This document shows, piece by piece, positions 43,833 to 52,750 of a stretch of DNA of 64,000 nucleotides; position 1 is the first letter of the stretch, and every line of letters starts with the position of its first letter. This stretch comes from Providencia sp. R33. GTDB lineage: Bacteria; Pseudomonadota; Gammaproteobacteria; Enterobacterales; Enterobacteriaceae. The notes beneath the pieces were generated by a model. That model ran no database searches, was not told the DNA's origin, and saw only the letters and a list, made by a program, of their open reading frames with translations. The stretch is from the NCBI RefSeq assembly GCF_019343475.1, contig NZ_CP072453.1:4092001-4156000 (forward strand), given 5' to 3'. The position numbers and the translations under genes were made by a program.

Positions 43833-45801
43833 TATCAGCGACCTCTGCATTCACAATTTCTGCGCCATGGTATAGCTCGCTACCGTGGGCGCGGAAGGCT
43901 TCAGACATCTGCTCCATACCTGCTTCTTTTTCGTTTGCCTCTTTTTGGGCTGCGTAATCACGCACTTCTTGGGAGATTTTCATCGAGCAGAATTTCGGGC
44001 CGCACATTGAGCAGAAATGGGCAATTTTCCCCGAAGCTTGCGGCAAGGTTTCATCGTGGTATTTGCGTGCAGTTTCGGGGTCTAAAGCCAAGTTAAATTG
44101 GTCTTCCCAGCGGAATTCGAAACGCGCTTTCGACATGGCATTATCGCGGATTTGTGCGCCGGGGTGGCCTTTCGCAAGGTCAGCTGCGTGCGCCGCAATT
44201 TTATAGGTGATAAGCCCTTGTTTAACGTCATCTTTGTTCGGCAAGCCCAAATGCTCTTTTGGTGTGACATAACAGAGCATTGCACAGCCAAACCAGCCGA
44301 TCATTGCTGCGCCAATACCCGAGGTAAAGTGGTCATAACCCGGTGCAATATCGGTTGTGAGAGGGCCTAAGGTATAGAACGGGGCTTCGTGGCAATGTTC
44401 CAATTCTTCCGTCATGTTGCGGCGGATCATCTGCATCGGTACGTGGCCAGGGCCTTCGATCATCACTTGGACGTCATATTCCCACGCAATTTTAGTTAAC
44501 TCGCCAAGGGTATGAAGCTCGGCAAATTGTGCAGCATCGTTTGCATCTTGGATGGAGCCTGGGCGTAAACCATCGCCTAATGACAAAGAAACGTCGTAAG
44601 CGGCACAAATTTCACAGATTTCACGGAAGTTTTCATACAGGAAGTTTTCTTGGTGATGGGATAAGCACCATTTTGCCATGATAGAGCCGCCGCGCGAGAC
44701 AATACCCGTCAAGCGTTTAGCGGTCATTGGCACGTAACGCAGCAAGACCCCGGCGTGGATAGTAAAGTAGTCAACGCCTTGCTCGGCTTGCTCTAATAAC
44801 GTATCGCGGAACATTTCCCACGTCAGGTTTTCTGCCACGCCGTTGACTTTTTCAAGGGCTTGGTAGATTGGCACCGTACCGATGGGGACTGGGCTATTAC
44901 GTAAAATCCATTCACGGGTTTCATGGATGTAACGGCCTGTGGACAAATCCATGACGGTATCTGCACCCCAGCGCGTTGACCAAATCAGTTTTTCCACTTC
45001 TTCTTCGATGGATGAAGTGACCGACGAGTTGCCGATATTGGCGTTCACTTTCACCAAGAAGTTACGGCCAATAATCATCGGCTCAGATTCAGGGTGATTG
45101 ATATTAGCAGGGATGATGGCACGACCTGCGGCGACTTCTTGGCGAACAAACTCAGGGGTAATATTTTCGGGCAAATTAGCCCCAAAGCTTTGTCCCGGGT
45201 GTTGTTGCAGCAGAACTTCACCACGAATACGTTCACGACCCATATTCTCGCGGATGGCGATAAATTCCATTTCTGGGGTAATGATGCCTTTGCGAGCGTA
45301 GTGAAGTTGGGTGACGCATTTGTTGACTTGTGCTTTTAATGGGTGTGGGCGGTTGTTAAAGCGCAAGTGGTCGAGGCCTGCATCGGCAAGTCGCTGTTGT
45401 GTGAAATCAGAGCTTAAGTTTTCTACTTTGGTGGTGTCTGAGCGTTCGTTTATCCATGGAGCGCGAATTTTTTTCAGGCCTTTGTGAACGTTGAGTTCTG
45501 ATGTTGGGTCGCCGTAAGGGCCAGAAGTGTCGTAGATAGGAACGGGTTCATTGTCTTCAAATTGCGGGTTGTCTTTGTCGCCGCCAATAAGAGTTTGCGA
45601 AAGCTGGATTTCTCGCATCGGAACTTGGATATCGTCTCTTGAACCTTGGAGATAAATACGTTCAGAATTGGGAAATGAAACGCCAGAAACTGTGTTGATA
45701 AAGTTTTCAGCGGCGTCACGTTGGGCTTTACGTGTGCGAGCAGGTGCAGCTTGTGGGGATAAATCAGCGGTCGGTATAACATTATTTGTAATATTGGACA
45801 T
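43816..45801 (-). CDS. thiC: Phosphomethylpyrimidine synthase ThiC
   Basis: A 661-residue radical SAM enzyme that rearranges AIR into HMP-P. The 4Fe-4S cysteines CSMCGPKFC sit at 597, 600 and 605 near the C-terminus, the noncanonical ThiC position. Other blocks: TSGPYGDP, NIGNSSVTSSIEEEVEK, HAGVLLRY, GPGHVPM. Slightly longer than E. coli ThiC (631) at both ends. First gene of thiCEFSGH, controlled by the TPP riboswitch upstream. Confidence 0.98.
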   Translation of the reverse strand: MSNITNNVIPTADLSPQAAPARTRKAQRDAAENFINTVSGVSFPNSERIYLQGSRDDIQVPMREIQLSQTLIGGDKDNPQFEDNEPVPIYDTSGPYGDPTSELNVHKGLKKIRAPWINERSDTTKVENLSSDFTQQRLADAGLDHLRFNNRPHPLKAQVNKCVTQLHYARKGIITPEMEFIAIRENMGRERIRGEVLLQQHPGQSFGANLPENITPEFVRQEVAAGRAIIPANINHPESEPMIIGRNFLVKVNANIGNSSVTSSIEEEVEKLIWSTRWGADTVMDLSTGRYIHETREWILRNSPVPIGTVPIYQALEKVNGVAENLTWEMFRDTLLEQAEQGVDYFTIHAGVLLRYVPMTAKRLTGIVSRGGSIMAKWCLSHHQENFLYENFREICEICAAYDVSLSLGDGLRPGSIQDANDAAQFAELHTLGELTKIAWEYDVQVMIEGPGHVPMQMIRRNMTEELEHCHEAPFYTLGPLTTDIAPGYDHFTSGIGAAMIGWFGCAMLCYVTPKEHLGLPNKDDVKQGLITYKIAAHAADLAKGHPGAQIRDNAMSKARFEFRWEDQFNLALDPETARKYHDETLPQASGKIAHFCSMCGPKFCSMKISQEVRDYAAQKEANEKEAGMEQMSEAFRAHGSELYHGAEIVNAEVADNEKIA

Positions 45802-45960
45802 AGCAATTTCCTGACATTGTCACGGCTGTGATGCAAAACGCACCAAGCGGGTTTATCGAAAGAAAGTTGCTTGTCAGGAGTTCGGAGGAGTAATAAAAAG
45901 ACGTTGCGTTTAAATTTTCACCAAAAGGAAAATGGCAAAAATTGCGCTGAGTGATTACTC

Positions 45961-46053
45961 TTGTTCCCTTCGCGGGTATTAACCCGATCAGGTTCCGCGG
46001 ATCCCGAATTAACGGTCTCAGCCTGATGCTATGCATACTAGGCACTCCGACAA
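45961..46053 (-). ncRNA. TPP riboswitch (THI element) upstream of thiC
   Basis: On the minus strand the conserved core CTGAGA, then GGAACCTGATC and GCGAAGGGAAC of the thi box are present in order, with paired arms around them (GGAGTGCC near the 5' end). It sits about 160 nt before thiC and is expected to shut off the operon when thiamine pyrophosphate binds. Confidence 0.95.
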
Positions 46054-46061
46054 GAGATTTC

Positions 46062-46089
46062 AGTATAAGCTTTCCTTGTCATTCTTCAA
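46062..46089 (-). promoter_or_regulatory. Putative thi operon promoter
   Basis: On the minus strand: TTGAAG (46084-46089), a 16-nt spacer, TATACT (46062-46067), with the expected start a few bases before the riboswitch. The -35 lies inside a partial ERIC end repeat. Confidence 0.5.
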
Positions 46090-46129
46090 GCGATAAGTGC
46101 TTCCTCGTCATTCTTCGCGCGATAGGTGC
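46072..46129. repeat. 29-bp tandem duplication of an ERIC end
   Basis: Two adjacent 29-bp units (46072-46100 and 46101-46129) agree at 25 of 29 positions; the second unit is the left end of the full ERIC element at 46101-46225. Confidence 0.75.
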
Positions 46130-46225
46130 GTTGGCTGCACTAAGTTACCCTAGTCACATACTTGTGTATGCTCCTAGGGATATCTTAGTTTGCCGCCTTC
46201 CTCTAGCACGAATAATTTAGAGGAA
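46101..46225. repeat. ERIC element upstream of the thi promoter
   Basis: 125 bp with terminal inverted repeats TTCCTC and GAGGAA, the ERIC core TAGTCACATACTTGTGTATGC near the centre, and the end block CACGAATAATTTAGAG. It lies between the thi promoter and the 3' end of the HAD gene, beyond both coding regions. Confidence 0.82.
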
Positions 46226-46246
46226 CCTTTGAAAGGCAAGTTAGTT

Positions 46247-46267
46247 AAAACCTAAAACCTAAAACCT
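46247..46267. repeat. AAAACCT triplicate tandem repeat
   Basis: Three perfect adjacent copies of the 7-mer AAAACCT just downstream of the HAD-phosphatase gene. A short slippage tract; no function proposed. Confidence 0.7.
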
Positions 46268-46286
46268 CAAAAATTAAAAATAAGGT

Positions 46287-46949
46287 TTATAAATCCCACT
46301 GATATTGCGGCCAATTATTTTCATTGGCGGCTTTGAGAAGGCGTGGGTCACCGTTAACGATAAACGTTTCATCGGCGAATTGGCACATTGGGAGATCGTT
46401 GGCAGAGTCGGTGTAGAAATATACATACGCATCGGTGATTGGCTGGTGGCGTACCCAATTCATAAGGCGTTTAACCTTACCTTCCTTAAAGGTCGGGATA
46501 CCCTCAATTTCGGTGGTATAGCAGTCATTTTGCTGTTTAATATCAATGCCCATCGCGACGTCGGCATTGAGTTGATCTGCTATCTTTTTGACAATAAACG
46601 AAACGGTCGCGGAGATCACAATAATCGGGATCCCCTTGGCACGGTAGCGGGCGATCGTTTGAATCGCTTCAGGGTAGATCCTCGGTAAAATCACACTTTG
46701 CACAAAATCATCCAGCCAGATATCCACTTGTTCCGTTTTGATATCAGCGAGGGTTTGCAGGTTAAACTTCAAGTAAGTTGGCATATCCAACGTTCCTGCA
46801 TTGTACTGCACCATCATGGCTTTATCGGCTTCCACAAATTGTGGGTCACTGATGATTTGCTTATCCCACAGGTATTGCGTCCACAATACGCTGCTATCCC
46901 CTTGAATCAACGTATCATCTAAGTCAAAAATGGCTAATTGGTTTTGCAT
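46287..46949 (-). CDS. HAD-IB family phosphatase
   Basis: A 220-residue haloacid dehalogenase hydrolase. Motif I DLDDT has the nucleophile Asp9 and acid Asp11; motif II is the Ser in VISATVSF; the lysine is in KEGKVKRL; motif III is TDSANDLPM. The helical cap between motifs I and II places it with phosphoserine phosphatase-like IB enzymes. It is the last gene of the ABC-uptake operon, 18 nt after the ATPase gene, so it probably dephosphorylates the imported or derived compound (inference). Substrate unknown. Confidence 0.82.
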   Translation of the reverse strand: MQNQLAIFDLDDTLIQGDSSVLWTQYLWDKQIISDPQFVEADKAMMVQYNAGTLDMPTYLKFNLQTLADIKTEQVDIWLDDFVQSVILPRIYPEAIQTIARYRAKGIPIIVISATVSFIVKKIADQLNADVAMGIDIKQQNDCYTTEIEGIPTFKEGKVKRLMNWVRHQPITDAYVYFYTDSANDLPMCQFADETFIVNGDPRLLKAANENNWPQYQWDL

Positions 46950-46967
46950 TATATTCCTATCGTATGA

Positions 46968-47987
46968 TTAGCTAAGTGCACGAATTTCATTTTTATTAAA
47001 CATTAACTCAAGGCGGGTGCCAGGTTCAAATAAACGTTCAGAGGAGCGATTGAGCAAATCCACCGTCATATCCCCTGCGGGGGTATTAACACTATAACGA
47101 ATAATATTGCCAAGTAGTTGATGGTCTAAAATCACGGCATCGACAGGGTGTGATATATGGCTACCATACTGGCGACCTGCTTCTTTCACATAAATAGATT
47201 CAGGGCGGATGGCGAGGGTGCCTTGTAAATTGACGCCTAACATCGCGTTGGCCTTGTGAGCATCCACCAAATTGTAGTGGCCCATAAAGCGAGCAACAAA
47301 CTCGGTGGCGGGCTGGGTATAAATATTCTCTGCCGTATCGCTTTGCACGATCTGCCCTTTATTCATCAAAAAGATCCTATCGGACATGATCATCGCTTCG
47401 TCTTGGTCATGGGTAACAAAAATAGTCGTGAGTCCAAGCTCTCGCTGAATATGGCGAATTTGCTGGCGCAAATGCTTACGAATACGCGCATCAAGGGCGG
47501 ATAACGGCTCGTCGAGTAACAAAATTTGTGGCTTCATCACTAGCGCCCTTGCCAGTGCCACGCGTTGGCGCTGCCCACCAGATAGTTGGTGAGGGAATTG
47601 TTGCTCTTTTCCTTGTAACTCAACCATTTCGATCACTTCCGCGACAGCTTTGGCTCTTTCGTTGCTATCGATTTTACGCATTTTTAAGCCGAAGGCGATA
47701 TTGTCTGCGACGGTCATATTGGGGAAAAGTGCATAGCTTTGAAACACCATGCCCACGCCACGTTGTTGGGCAGGCTGATGGGTAATATTTTTACGGTTAA
47801 TATAAAGCTCACCACTATTCGGTTGCTCAAGTCCTGCAATACAGCGTAATAAAGTCGATTTCCCACACCCACTTGGCCCCAATAAGGTGATAAATTCGCC
47901 TTTTTCAATAGTAAATTGAATATCCGCAAAGACCTGATTTGACCCGAAGGATTTCGTTAAATTTTCAGCAATCACATAGCTCATCAT
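46968..47987 (-). CDS. ABC transporter ATP-binding protein
   Basis: A 339-residue ATPase of the spermidine/iron/phosphonate (CUT1-like) importer class. Walker A GPSGCGKST (37-45), Q-loop Gln83, signature LSGGQ (135-139), Walker B LLLDE (to Glu160), H-loop His193, then a C-terminal TOBE-like domain. The start overlaps the upstream permease stop (ATGA); a second ATG follows immediately. Energises uptake with the two permeases below. Substrate not evident. Confidence 0.9.
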   Translation of the reverse strand: MMSYVIAENLTKSFGSNQVFADIQFTIEKGEFITLLGPSGCGKSTLLRCIAGLEQPNSGELYINRKNITHQPAQQRGVGMVFQSYALFPNMTVADNIAFGLKMRKIDSNERAKAVAEVIEMVELQGKEQQFPHQLSGGQRQRVALARALVMKPQILLLDEPLSALDARIRKHLRQQIRHIQRELGLTTIFVTHDQDEAMIMSDRIFLMNKGQIVQSDTAENIYTQPATEFVARFMGHYNLVDAHKANAMLGVNLQGTLAIRPESIYVKEAGRQYGSHISHPVDAVILDHQLLGNIIRYSVNTPAGDMTVDLLNRSSERLFEPGTRLELMFNKNEIRALS

Positions 47988-48808
47988 TCATCTCCTGAAC
48001 GATTCAAACGCATTGCCAACCACGTCAGCAATAGCGTAAATAAGAAGTAAGACATCACCAGTGCAGAAGTGAAGTGCCCACTGGTTTGGCGCATATTGAA
48101 CAAGTAAATTTGCAAGGTCTCATAACGTGTTCCCACTAAAATATTGGCAAACACAAACTCACCCATTAAAAATGAAAATGAAATTAATAATGAAACCAAC
48201 ATACCTTTGCGAATATTTGGCAGTACAATCATCATGAAAGCGTTAAAGGTATTCGCACCCAATAAATGCGCAGCATCCATCAGGTCATGTAAGTTAATCC
48301 CTTGAAAACTGTTGGCGAGGGCACGGTACATAAATGGCAATGTGATGGTGAAATAGGTGCCAATTAAGATCCACGGCGTACCCACTAACATAAATGGTTC
48401 ATCCGCAAAAATTTGCAATAAACCAACGGACGACACCACAGGGGGGATTGCAAAAGGCAGGATAATCAATAAATCCATCAATCCTTTTAGCTTTGGAAAG
48501 CGATAAAACACCGCAAATGTCATCGGTAAAATGACCAAGGTACTGATTAACAGCGTACCAAAACAGATAATCAACGAACGGCCAAATGCCATTAAAAACC
48601 GTGGGTCTTGCCACAATTGCAGATACCATTTAATGGACAAAGCATCAGGTAACACGGTTGCACCCCAAGAACTGGCAATGGAATACACAAACGTAGCAAT
48701 AATAGGTAGCGCTAATAAGCTGGCAACACTGACTAGCACTAACTTATGAAACCATAATCCAGCGTTCTTATTGGTTATAGTTGGGCTAATCACATTGTTA
48801 TTTTGCAT
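47984..48808 (-). CDS. ABC transporter permease (second)
   Basis: A 274-residue inner-membrane subunit with about six helices and the EAA-like cytoplasmic loop around LMDAAHLLGANTFNAFMMIVLPN. It is of the PotC/PhnV type. Its start overlaps the end of the first permease gene by 11 nt. Confidence 0.88.
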   Translation of the reverse strand: MQNNNVISPTITNKNAGLWFHKLVLVSVASLLALPIIATFVYSIASSWGATVLPDALSIKWYLQLWQDPRFLMAFGRSLIICFGTLLISTLVILPMTFAVFYRFPKLKGLMDLLIILPFAIPPVVSSVGLLQIFADEPFMLVGTPWILIGTYFTITLPFMYRALANSFQGINLHDLMDAAHLLGANTFNAFMMIVLPNIRKGMLVSLLISFSFLMGEFVFANILVGTRYETLQIYLFNMRQTSGHFTSALVMSYFLFTLLLTWLAMRLNRSGDE

Positions 48809-49703
48809 GGTAGCTCCGCTTGATTAACCAATGATGGATGCCAGTGATAAACCCTAAGATAGCGATAAGCAGGACGGATAATGCCGCCGCCATATTTGGC
48901 TCGAGGAACAAATCACCGGAAACTAAACTGGCAATACGGATGGTCACAAGGTTGTAGTTACCGCTGGTTAACGCATAAGTACTGGCATACGCACCCATCG
49001 CATTGGCAATTAAGATAATAAACGTGCCGAGTAAAGCAGGGGAAAGCACCGGAATCGCGACCTTTAACAAATAGGTTAATTTGCTGGCTCCCATGGTTTT
49101 TGCCGCATCTTCCCATTCAGGTTTGAGGGCATCAAAGGCTGGGTAAAGCAACAACACACCGAGTGGGATTTGGAAATAAACATACAGCAGCATTAACCCG
49201 CTGGCGCTGTAGATATTAAAATCTTCGATAATCCCCCATGCTTTGAGCTGCAAAGTGATTGCGCCATTAAAGCCCAAAATAATGATAAATGCGAAAGCCA
49301 ACGGAACACCGCTAAAGTTACTTGCCATGGTGGTGAATGAAATCATCATTCGGCGCACCTTGCCTTGCATCTTGTAGATAGAAAAGGCAGTAACACTGGC
49401 GATAAACAAACCGATCACGCTACAAATTAATGATAACCATAAGGTGTTTTCGAAGGCTTGTAGGTAAAAATCATTGGTAAACACCTCAAGGTAATTACCG
49501 AAGGACCAGGCTTCTTCATAGATAAAGCTGTTGATAAGCACCCAAATCATCGGGGCGATTTGAAATAGGCCAAACAGCACAAAAAAGGGCAGCAATAATA
49601 ATGCTGCGCGCCAATGAAAACGGGCAAAGGTTTTTTTTAACATGGCCATTTTCCCCAGCTGTGGTTGGGCTTGCTCGTAAGGTGCAGTGAGATCAGCCAT
49701 CAT
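48798..49703 (-). CDS. ABC transporter permease (first)
   Basis: A 301-residue inner-membrane subunit with about six helices; the EAA-type loop contains EWEDAAKTMGASKLTYLLKV. It is of the PotB/PhnU type and pairs with the second permease. The start overlaps the phosphoesterase gene by 4 nt. Confidence 0.88.
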   Translation of the reverse strand: MMADLTAPYEQAQPQLGKMAMLKKTFARFHWRAALLLLPFFVLFGLFQIAPMIWVLINSFIYEEAWSFGNYLEVFTNDFYLQAFENTLWLSLICSVIGLFIASVTAFSIYKMQGKVRRMMISFTTMASNFSGVPLAFAFIIILGFNGAITLQLKAWGIIEDFNIYSASGLMLLYVYFQIPLGVLLLYPAFDALKPEWEDAAKTMGASKLTYLLKVAIPVLSPALLGTFIILIANAMGAYASTYALTSGNYNLVTIRIASLVSGDLFLEPNMAAALSVLLIAILGFITGIHHWLIKRSYHAK

Positions 49704-50515
49704 GCATCTCCTTGTAATAGCGCATCACACACCGATTTATCGAGTGGGTCGATACCCAATAAACGGCAGACCGTGCCACAAATATCGGTTTGCTGAACAT
49801 CACAAGGCTGATGAGAAAACTTTGAACCGATAACAAATAGCGGAACCAAACACTCTTCAGGGAGTGTGCCGCCATGGCTACGATCATTGTTCATGCCATG
49901 GTCGCTAGTGACAAGAATTTGATAGCCTTGCTCAATCCATGTTGGGATGTAATTAGACAAAATAATATCTGCGTGGCGAGCGGCATTGCGGTATTGCGGT
50001 GAATCAAACCCAAACTTATGCCCTGTATCATCGATATTCATTGGGTGAATCAACAAGAAGTCAGGGTTAAATTGACTACGCAAATATTCTGCATCCAGCA
50101 AGAGATGGTCGTCGGGGTAGCTGTCTGCTTGGTAAAAGCAGCCGTGCTGGATAGTAAGCAGTTCATCGTGCGTAAAACGGTCTCGAGTCGCCACGAAGGG
50201 TGCGCGGTTATAGAGCTCGCTCACCCAGTAATAAGCGGCGGCGGCCGTGGTTTTACCCGCAAGACGCGCGAGAGAAAAAATGCTGTCAAAATGGGATAAA
50301 CGCACAACGTCATTGTTGACGATCCCGCTTTTCACTGGCGGTACACCCGTTAAAATACATTCATACAACGGGCGAGACATGGAAGGGAGCTCGCACTCCA
50401 ATTGGTAAAGTGTTGCGCTGTCGGCGTTGATGAGTCCATTGAGATAGCCCATGCAATGATGGGCTACTGAATAACTTAAACCGTCTAGGACAACAAGTAT
50501 GACTTTCTCAGACAT
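49700..50515 (-). CDS. Alkaline phosphatase superfamily phosphoesterase
   Basis: A 271-residue cytoplasmic-looking enzyme of the nucleotide pyrophosphatase/phosphodiesterase type. Metal and nucleophile residues fit the superfamily: Asp11 (VVLDGLS), Ser47 in LPSMSRP as likely nucleophile, Asp163 and His166 (IDDTGHKFG), Asp205-His206 (SDHGMN) and His214. The ATG at 50515 (MSEKVILVV) is used because it starts the first beta strand; a 22-residue extension would overlap the binding-protein gene. No signal peptide. Being inside the importer operon it probably acts on the imported ester or phosphonate (inference). Confidence 0.84.
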   Translation of the reverse strand: MSEKVILVVLDGLSYSVAHHCMGYLNGLINADSATLYQLECELPSMSRPLYECILTGVPPVKSGIVNNDVVRLSHFDSIFSLARLAGKTTAAAAYYWVSELYNRAPFVATRDRFTHDELLTIQHGCFYQADSYPDDHLLLDAEYLRSQFNPDFLLIHPMNIDDTGHKFGFDSPQYRNAARHADIILSNYIPTWIEQGYQILVTSDHGMNNDRSHGGTLPEECLVPLFVIGSKFSHQPCDVQQTDICGTVCRLLGIDPLDKSVCDALLQGDA

Positions 50516-50547
50516 CAGACTTTTATTCCTAAATTCAACAAATTCAA

Positions 50548-51600
50548 TTACTGCTGGTGGATCAGAACTTGTTGTTGCCACATTTTTGGTAAATTACGCG
50601 ATGATTTTTCCCAGCCTTCAGCATCTTTAATTGGCTGAACATTTTTATATTGTGCTTCTGGCAGCAATTTGGCTTTAACGTCATCAGGTAATGTCAGGTA
50701 TTGGGCGCGGATTGGGCGTGCATAGCCTTCTGCAAGGTTCAATTGGCCTTTATCACTAAAAATAAATTCACGTGCTAACTTGGCCGCATTTGGGTTTTTC
50801 GCAAACTTATTGATAATCGTGGTGTAGCCAGAAATTACTGAACCATCGGATGGGATCACAACGGTAAAGCGATCGCGGTTGATCTGATCGCGATAATTCA
50901 AGGCATTGAAGTCCCATAAGATCCCAACTTCCACTTCACCTTTTTCGATGTTCGCAACGGTAGGGTCATTGACGGATAGGCGTTTTTGCTTCGCTAACTC
51001 AGCAAATAATTCAATGGCAGGTTTAAGGTTATTTTCATTACCACCACGGGCAAATGCAGCAGCTAAAACGGCGTTATTGGCTTGTGCTGCAATCCCAACA
51101 TCCCCCACGGTGACTTTGTATTTTCCTTTCAGTAAGTCGTCCCAGCTTTTTGGGGAATCTTTGACTAAGTCGTTATTGATCATAAAAGCAATCGAACCGG
51201 TATAGGCTAACGCCCAGTGGCCGTCTTTATCTTTTGCCCAATCAGGGATTTGTGACCATGTAGTGGGTTTATAAGGTTGAGTAACCCCTTTTTGCACAGC
51301 GACAGGGCCAAATGAAGCACCAACATCGCCGATATCTGCTGTTGCGTTATTTTTTTCGGCAGCAAATTTGGCAATTTCTTGTGCAGAACTCATGTCCGTA
51401 TCTTGGTGTTTTAAGCCGTATTGCGTGGCTAAATCTTGCCAAGTTCCTTTCCAGTTTGCCCAAGAATCAGGCATCCCAACGCTGTAAACTTGCCCTTCTT
51501 TTTTCGCTGCATTGATTAACTCTGTTAAATTAGCATCCGCAGCAAACGTCATACTGGATGCGGTCAGTGATAGTAAAATCGCAGGAACGATAGCTTTCAT
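50548..51600 (-). CDS. Periplasmic substrate-binding protein of the ABC uptake operon
   Basis: A 350-residue precursor with a clear Sec signal (MKAIVPAILLSLTASSMTFA, cleavage before ADANL) and a type-2 periplasmic-binding fold related to iron, sugar-phosphate and phosphonate binders (AfuA/FbpA/PhnS-like). YTGSIAFMINND and GDVGIAAQANNAV are typical strands. No iron-ligating tyrosine pair was obvious, and with two phosphatases in the operon an organic phosphate or phosphonate ligand is more likely (inference). First gene of the operon; the ATG at 51600 is chosen because it heads the signal peptide. Confidence 0.86.
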   Translation of the reverse strand: MKAIVPAILLSLTASSMTFAADANLTELINAAKKEGQVYSVGMPDSWANWKGTWQDLATQYGLKHQDTDMSSAQEIAKFAAEKNNATADIGDVGASFGPVAVQKGVTQPYKPTTWSQIPDWAKDKDGHWALAYTGSIAFMINNDLVKDSPKSWDDLLKGKYKVTVGDVGIAAQANNAVLAAAFARGGNENNLKPAIELFAELAKQKRLSVNDPTVANIEKGEVEVGILWDFNALNYRDQINRDRFTVVIPSDGSVISGYTTIINKFAKNPNAAKLAREFIFSDKGQLNLAEGYARPIRAQYLTLPDDVKAKLLPEAQYKNVQPIKDAEGWEKSSRNLPKMWQQQVLIHQQ

Positions 51601-51866
51601 TGTTTTCTCACTTTTGAGGAACGGTGAACCAGATTGGTTACTGAGCATCCTAATTTTAATAAGTGACAGTGAGTTGACCGTTTTATGACAGTTTTTAGAC
51701 ATTTTAAGGGATGAACTGTCTAAAAAATGTCAAAATTGACAGGGATAGAAAATGAAATAAACGTTTGAATGACATTGTGTCAAAGAAGTGTATTGTGTGA
51801 TTCGAAACTGATTTTTTTATCGACAACCTTTTTATCAACAACGAAAAGCCAAAAAAGATAGAGAAA
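51601..51866. promoter_or_regulatory. Divergent regulatory region with repeated TGACA half-sites
   Basis: Between the binding-protein gene and nudC, many TGACA/TGTCA-like half-sites occur from about 51660 to 51782, including TGACATTGTGTCA (51770-51782), a perfect inverted pair. They look like an operator array for an unidentified regulator. No gene fits here. Confidence 0.5.
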
Positions 51867-52649
51867 ATGAATAAATTAACGTTAGTAGGAACAGAAAGTG
51901 GCTGGTGGTTCGTCTGTTTCGCTGGTCGCTTGTGGTTACCGAAAGGGGATATTCCACGCGGCAGTGCTAAAGACTATTCATTAGAAGGTAAAAGCGCGAC
52001 GCCAATCGGTGAATGGCAAGGGGAAATTGTTTGGCTGATAGCTGAAAAAATGCCATCAGATATGGCGTCTCCGCGAGTTGTTGCCGCGCAGGATGAAGGC
52101 TTATTTCGCTTAGCTGGGCGCGGCGTGCAATTGGCGGAATTCTATCGCTCCCACCGCTATTGTGGCTATTGTGGTACAGCAATGCGCCATAGTGCGACGG
52201 AATGGGCGTGCTTGTGTGACCATTGCCATGAGCGTTACTACCCGCAAATTGCTCCTTGTATTATCGTGGGGATCCGCCGTGATGACCATATTCTCTTGGC
52301 ACAGCATCGTCGTCATTCTCAAAACCCATTATTTACCGTATTGGCAGGCTTTGTTGAGGTGGGTGAAACATTAGAAGAAGCTGTTATGCGCGAAGTCATG
52401 GAAGAGAGTCAGATAAAAGTGAAAAATATTCGCTACGTATCTTCACAGCCATGGCCTTTTCCTCACTCCTTAATGATGGGCTTTCTTGCGGATTACGAGA
52501 GCGGTGATATTCAGGTTGACCCGAACGAACTGGTTAGCGCAAATTGGTATCATTACAATGACTTACCACTTATTCCCCCAGGGGATACTATCGCAAGGCG
52601 CTTAATTGAGGACACAGTCGCATTGTGCCGTCAAAGTGAGTACGAATAG
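51867..52649 (+). CDS. nudC: NAD+ diphosphatase / NAD-cap decapping hydrolase NudC
   Basis: A 260-residue Nudix enzyme that removes NAD caps from RNA and hydrolyses NAD(H). Zinc ligands are Cys99, Cys102, Cys117 and Cys120; the Nudix box GFVEVGETLEEAV...REVMEES spans about 161-183; SQPWPFPHSLMMGF is the NudC-specific motif. It sits before hemE as in E. coli, where rsd lies upstream; rsd is absent here. Confidence 0.96.
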   Translation: MNKLTLVGTESGWWFVCFAGRLWLPKGDIPRGSAKDYSLEGKSATPIGEWQGEIVWLIAEKMPSDMASPRVVAAQDEGLFRLAGRGVQLAEFYRSHRYCGYCGTAMRHSATEWACLCDHCHERYYPQIAPCIIVGIRRDDHILLAQHRRHSQNPLFTVLAGFVEVGETLEEAVMREVMEESQIKVKNIRYVSSQPWPFPHSLMMGFLADYESGDIQVDPNELVSANWYHYNDLPLIPPGDTIARRLIEDTVALCRQSEYE

Positions 52650-52750
52650 GACAAATAGCCGTGCGCTGATATTGTTGCCTTTTACATGTTACAATAGCCA
52701 TCTTTGCTTATAGCCATTTGCGGCGGCCACTAATAATAATGGAGTAAATA

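Noticed and set aside
46101..46225. Single CRISPR-like or IS-end interpretation of the palindromic repeats
   Set aside because: No regular repeat-spacer array and no transposase nearby; ERIC ends and length explain the sequence better.
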